From positions 62,001 to 126,000 of the forward strand of contig JAKSZP010009261.1 in NCBI GenBank assembly GCA_022478985.1: DNA of 64,000 nt. Reading direction: 5' to 3'. This document shows, one piece after another, positions 60,002-64,000 of the stretch. Position numbers and translations under genes: made by a program. A model generated the notes under the pieces. The model had not been told where the DNA came from. It did not search any database and was given only the letters and a program-made list of their open reading frames with translations. Origin of the DNA: Massospora cicadina. Its lineage: Eukaryota > Entomophthoromycota > Entomophthoromycetes > Entomophthorales > Entomophthoraceae. Every line of letters starts with the position of its first letter. Position 1 is the first letter of the stretch.

Positions 60002-60362
60002 TAATAATATTAATAAATAATAATAATAATAAACAATAATAATAATGATTTACTGAGGTGGGCTGACCTTTGTACAAATATGCCATACTGAAGAGAGAGG
60101 GGGATAAAAGTGAAATTAAAAGGGCTATAACCTAAACCTGAGAACTGGGGGAGAACATCGTGGCCAGTGTTCCCATGGGACCTGGTGGTGTTAGAGGGGT
60201 TTTCTTGAGCTGCTCAGTAAATTTATACTGTTAAGGAAGGTTTATATTTCTAGGTTGACAGTTAGGGAGGGTAGCGGAAGCCAGCTCTACACCATCCTCT
60301 GAAGTCAGTATGGAGTCACTTACCCAAACAGCCAAATTTTGAATGATTTAATGATGTTTTTG

Positions 60363-61640
60363 TTAAATCAGTTGAAAATATTGATGGTATTTGGGGCCAA
60401 ATTTTGAATTGCTCAAGAAAAAGTACTTGTGAATTGTCCATAGGGAAAGTACAAAAATAACTGCTTGGAGCAATTCTGGGATTGGTGAGTCAATATTAAG
60501 TGCCATTAAATTTAGAATTGGATAGAGTTTGGTGGGTACACAGTTGGGTGCCATCAGTGTACAAGCTAGTTTCCATACAAGCTGGGCCATTGAGCAAACT
60601 TTCAACCTATGAAGCAGGGTGTCTTTTGCACTGCATAATCTACAGTGCTCTTGTGTTGAATTGGACTGCTCAGCTGTTTGATAGGCCCTGTGCAGGCATC
60701 ACCAAACATACGCCCTAATTTTTGGATAAAGTAAGTCAAGGGTCGCAAATTTCCAAATTTTTGAGTTTTTTTCATCGTATGGCTGATCATTATGGTTCAG
60801 GAGATTGATATGGGCTAAGGTTCATGCTCTTGGTGGGGGTATTCTACCACTGAGACTCATGAAACCTGCATTCCTGAATGTAGGTGTGGTTTGCAAATCC
60901 TCAGCTGCGTTGCCCCCTTGTGATGCTGAGGGGGAATAGCCACACATCTTGACAGATGGTCTTCAGTACTACATGGGATAAGCTCAAGGCCTGGTGTGGG
61001 CCATGGGCATTCAGATTGGCCGCCAGGTAGGATAGGAGGATTTTTCACGCTGTGGGATTGGCTAGGTTGAGGTCCCTGGCTAGGTTGATGCATGCGGCAT
61101 GTGATCAGTGGTTTATTTGGGGGTTGAGCTTGTTACTCTAACTAACCACTTACCAAATATATTATCCAATTGAGTGACATGGTTGGTGAGGCCAAGGCCT
61201 CATTCCATTCATGGTCTGTGGAGCAGGCCTATTCATATTGGGGCTCTTCTGCCTTCCCACAACCACAACTACAATAATGCCCTAATGCGGTCATGATATT
61301 CTGATTAAAAGGGGATGATTGCCACTAGGAATTAGAAGGTTGGAAGTAGGAGGGAATTTGTAACCATGAATCGCCCTATGAGTCTCATTTTCCTTCCCCT
61401 GAGGGAGGCAATGTGGGGTTGGGACCATCTAGTACTAAAAAAAAAAAAGAGGGAGGCAATGCGGGATGCAAGCTTCTGGATGAGCCCATCCTAGATCCCA
61501 GGTAGGTCCAGTCCGTTTGGGCTCAAGGTGATGCCCAGGTGTTTCACTGGTCTGCCCAAAGGCACCACCCCAAATGGAGCCCATAAACTGCCCAGTTTTT
61601 TGTTTTTTGTGGATATTAGGGGGTGGTGGGGGTGGTCGTT
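60363..61640 (-). pseudogene. LINE G2 ORF2, RT thumb and zf-RVT-like region
   Basis: STQEHCRLCSAKDTLLHRLK, then VCSMAQLVWKLACTLMAPN (60660-60550) shows the zinc site C-x2-C ... H-x4-C intact, continuing through an 80-codon frame with FVLSLWTIHKYF (compare AIAMWTIHTIVL in LINE F). The thumb segment (VKHLGITLSPNGLDL-type, near 61540) matches G1. Frameshifts separate the parts. The short poly(A) insertion at 61414-61448 also interrupts it. Confidence 0.75.
61401..61461 (-). mobile_element. Tiny poly(A)-tailed insertion with 13-bp duplication
   Basis: GAGGGAGGCAATG occurs at 61401-61413 and again at 61449-61461. Between them are 23 nt plus a run of 12 A (61437-61448). LINE G1 has one copy of the motif (GAGGGAAGCAATG near 54215) and no insert. 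This has the form of target-primed retroposition of a very short RNA. The A-run on the plus strand means the inserted RNA is plus-sense here. Confidence 0.65.
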
Positions 61641-61759
61641 GCATGCTGGTAAATTGTATGCTTTTTGCAAAATTATTAAATTTTAATTTGATTTATTTTG
61701 TTTTTTGAGTTTTTTCTTCCATTCGCCTTGATTCTTTTTAAAATTCTCATTAGAAAGTG

Positions 61760-62580
61760 CGAATTATGCAGATTTAGCTGGGAAAATGATTCACCACCAG
61801 TTACTTTATCCCCAGCGATGTGCAGAGGCCTGCAGTTAAGGTTTCAACATTTTGATTGGTTTAATTGATTTATTTAAATTATTTTGTTTGGGCTCTGAGG
61901 CTTTGTTATTTTGTGTAAAATGATGTAAATTAGTTTTGGCAGCTCAGCCACTTGATTTGTCACCAATTACATCATACTTGGCCATGGTCTGGAACCTGCA
62001 AATAATGTCCCGCCATTTAATTAGTGGAATTAAATTGTTTAAATTACTTAAATTAGTGTTAAAGACATCATAATTGTGCGTAAAATTATCTAGATTGACT
62101 TCGTCAGAGAGGCTGACTGATTCAGCACCAATTATGTCATCTATGAAAATGTGCTGAGACCTGCAATTAAGTTCTTGGTCATTATTTGGTGCAGCAAAAT
62201 TATTTAAATGAATATATTGGATTCCAAGATATCAGAATCATGGGCTAAATTATCTAAATTAACTTTGTCAAAGCAGTTGTCTGATTTGGCACCAATTTTG
62301 TCAATCTGGGAGAAGATCTGAGACATGTACTTAAGGTCTTGATTGTTGAATGGTGTAAATAAAAGATTTATATTAATTGTATTGAGCTCTGAGACTATGG
62401 AATTGTGCATTGAATTATTTAAATTGGGTATGTCAGTTCAGATAATTGATTTGTTGCCAATTAAATTATTTCTGGGTGAAGTTCAAAACCTGCAATTAAT
62501 TGCAGTACTTACCTGCTTGTCAAAACTGTTTTTTGCATTAAATTTTGGATCAGCTGATGCTTCAATGAAATCATTGCCAA
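61760..62580 (-). repeat. Five-unit ~165-bp tandem array inside LINE G2 ORF2
   Basis: Marker positions 61832, 61998, 62163, 62327 and 62492 give steps of 166, 165, 164 and 165 bp. Each unit aligns with its partner in G1, so the array predates the split of the two copies. A 68-codon frame (62204-62410) contains KVNLDNLAHDSDILESNIF, matching the G1 repeat protein. Small indels have broken the frame elsewhere. Confidence 0.83.
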
Positions 62581-62675
62581 AATCAGCGGCTGGCTCCTGA
62601 TTCATTGCTTTTGAGATGCATCCAACTTCCAAAATTTCTGAATGAGTTTTTTGGCACTTGTGATCTATTTTGTTA

Positions 62676-63986
62676 TTAATTTTTCCTATTGACCATGATA
62701 TCAGTCTTCCTCAGATGGCCAAAGCACCAGGTATATAAGGCCTGGCTGTCACCCACCCCAGGTACCATTTCTGGCTGAGTGGGGGTGACAGGAAGCAGGG
62801 TGGCACTAGCTGGGGCCTGTTGGCGAACCCTAGTTTGGGTTTGGCCGCTCCAGGTTAGTTGGGTGATTTTTGCACCACTGACAGTTAATATCTCCATTTT
62901 CAATTTGTTAATCATTGCATTACCAGCATATTCTTACTGGAGATGATTGACTCAAGTTTCTCCAATTCTTCGAGCTTTCAATCCCTATGACTGCATCATC
63001 AGCATATGCCAGAGCTTTCAGCGGTGGCTGCCTGCACAACTGATGCCTTCCAGCTCTGCCTGCGCAGCCCGCAACACCGGGTCAAAGGCCAGTTTTCACA
63101 TCAGGGGGCTCAACGGGTCCCCTTGCCTCACCCCACATTGAGGTAAGATTTTGGCTGACTGGAATCTGGGGCCTAGGACTGACATGCTTTTCATGGTCAT
63201 TTGCTTCATTGCCCAATCAATGAATTTTCACAGCAGGTGTGCTCTCTCCATGCAATGGTGTAGGTATGACCAATCCACTCTGTCATAAGCTTTATGTTGG
63301 TCTAGGAATACTAATTTTTTACTAGAGTTCGACTGGGTAATGTTGATGACCGTGTGGATGCTGTCCCAGATGCTCCTTCCAGGGACAAAACCATGTTGGT
63401 TCATTGAAATCATGTTCTTTCAGGTGGAACCTAGATGACATGCCAGGATTTTCTAAAGCAGTTTGGTGTCATAATTAATCAGTGATATTGGTTGCCAGTT
63501 ATTGAGTGAATGTGTGTCACCCTTCTTTTGAAGGAGAACAAACAGGGCTTTATCCCCTCCAGGAATGAGCTTGGTCTCATCCAAGCATCTGTTGAGCGTG
63601 GCAAGGAGGATGTGGCTGAGGAGGTCTGGGAATGTCAAAATCAGTTCATACGGAATCCCATTCTGTCCTTGACTCTTCTCCTGGGGAAGGCTCTTGATTT
63701 CCGCATTGAGCTCGTCTTTCATTATCAGCGCTGTGAGGGCCAATGTGTACAGGGTTGGGGGTGGCTCTGCCCTCGCAAGGAAGGACTTGATGTCCTGAGG
63801 TAAGGCGCCCTTGTTTGAGTATAACTTCATGTAGTATTCAGGGGCTATGTCTGCTAGCGCCTCTGGGGAGCATGCTATGGTACAATCTTGCGCGGCCAGG
63901 GAAACACATTGGGTTTGGGATTTCTGGGCGATGAACTGATGCATGAAGAATCTAGATGATTTTTCACCCTCAGCCACCACTTTCAC
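62676..63986 (-). pseudogene. LINE G2 ORF2, reverse transcriptase domain
   Basis: 63453-63986 (177 codons, open): SSRFFMHQFIAQKSQTQC, KSQGQNGIPYELI (usual KxPGxDGIPxE), FVLLQKKGDTHSLNNWQPIS. 63228-63413: LVFLDQHKAYDRVDWSYLHH with the first catalytic Asp and NQHGFVPGRSIWDS. Then QRGxRQGDPLSPLM near 63110 and AYADDAVIGI near 63000. The palm end KMEILTVSGAKITQLTW is at about 62900. The best preserved RT of the G family here. Confidence 0.87.
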
Positions 63987-64000
63987 TCCTGCCTGTAATG

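Larger units (their letters stand above)
60002..64000 (-). mobile_element. LINE G2, second copy, cut by the window end
   Basis: Minus strand; 3' (ATT)n tail at 60002-60047, then the same 3' UTR, zf-RVT region, thumb, five-unit array and RT as LINE G1, at about 85-90% identity by eye. The endonuclease and ORF1 lie beyond 64000. It holds a 35-bp insertion at 61414-61448 that G1 lacks. Confidence 0.87.

Noticed and set aside
52500..60060. (TAA/ATT)n runs as ordinary microsatellites or a CRISPR-like array
   Set aside because: Each run is the 3' tail of a SINE or LINE in the same orientation; there are no regularly spaced identical repeats with unique spacers.

Overview
The window reads as transposable-element desert from a TE-rich eukaryote. 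I found no host protein gene, rRNA or intact tRNA gene. It holds degraded Ty3/gypsy LTR retrotransposons (one a chromovirus with a C-terminal chromodomain), two related non-LTR LINE families, and short tRNA-headed SINEs. AT-rich stretches alternate with GC-richer LINE blocks. Many in-frame stops and lost catalytic residues look like C-to-T / G-to-A transitions, as expected after cytosine methylation or RIP-like mutation. A filamentous fungus with an expanded genome is my best guess, but the sequence alone does not exclude another eukaryote.

Layout. 1-17141: a minus-strand, head-to-tail series of old gypsy copies sharing one ~1 kb LTR family (LTR1 1-654, LTR2 6902-7902, LTR3 16155-17141), with recognisable gag, protease, RT and integrase remnants. 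A SINE lies at 1236-1517. 17142-27245: very AT-rich decayed sequence with a possible copia scrap and a short LTR-like repeat pair (about 23985-24360 and 26085-26500). 27263-32523: LINE F on the minus strand, flanked by a 17-bp target-site duplication. 32541-36856: AT-rich sequence plus a repeat block that recurs at 50731-52330. 36857-50730: gypsy element D on the plus strand, split inside its RT by a younger chromovirus E (42839-48560) with a 5-bp target-site duplication ATTAC.

52484-64000 is the most interesting part. It is a head-to-tail train on the minus strand: LINE G2 (cut by the window end), SINE3, SINE2, LINE G1, SINE1, each starting at the (ATT)n tail of the one before. The SINEs have RNA polymerase III A and B boxes and share their 3' end with LINE G, and more weakly with LINE F, so the LINE machinery probably mobilised them. 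Both LINE G copies carry five tandem units of about 165 bp (55 codons) between the RT palm and thumb, absent from LINE F. G2 also holds a 35-bp poly(A)-tailed insertion with its own 13-bp duplication.

These elements interact only as parasites of one another: LINE enzymes serve SINE RNAs, E uses D as a landing site, and gypsy copies recombine through LTRs. All coding parts seen here carry frameshifts or stops, so no copy looks competent as it stands.
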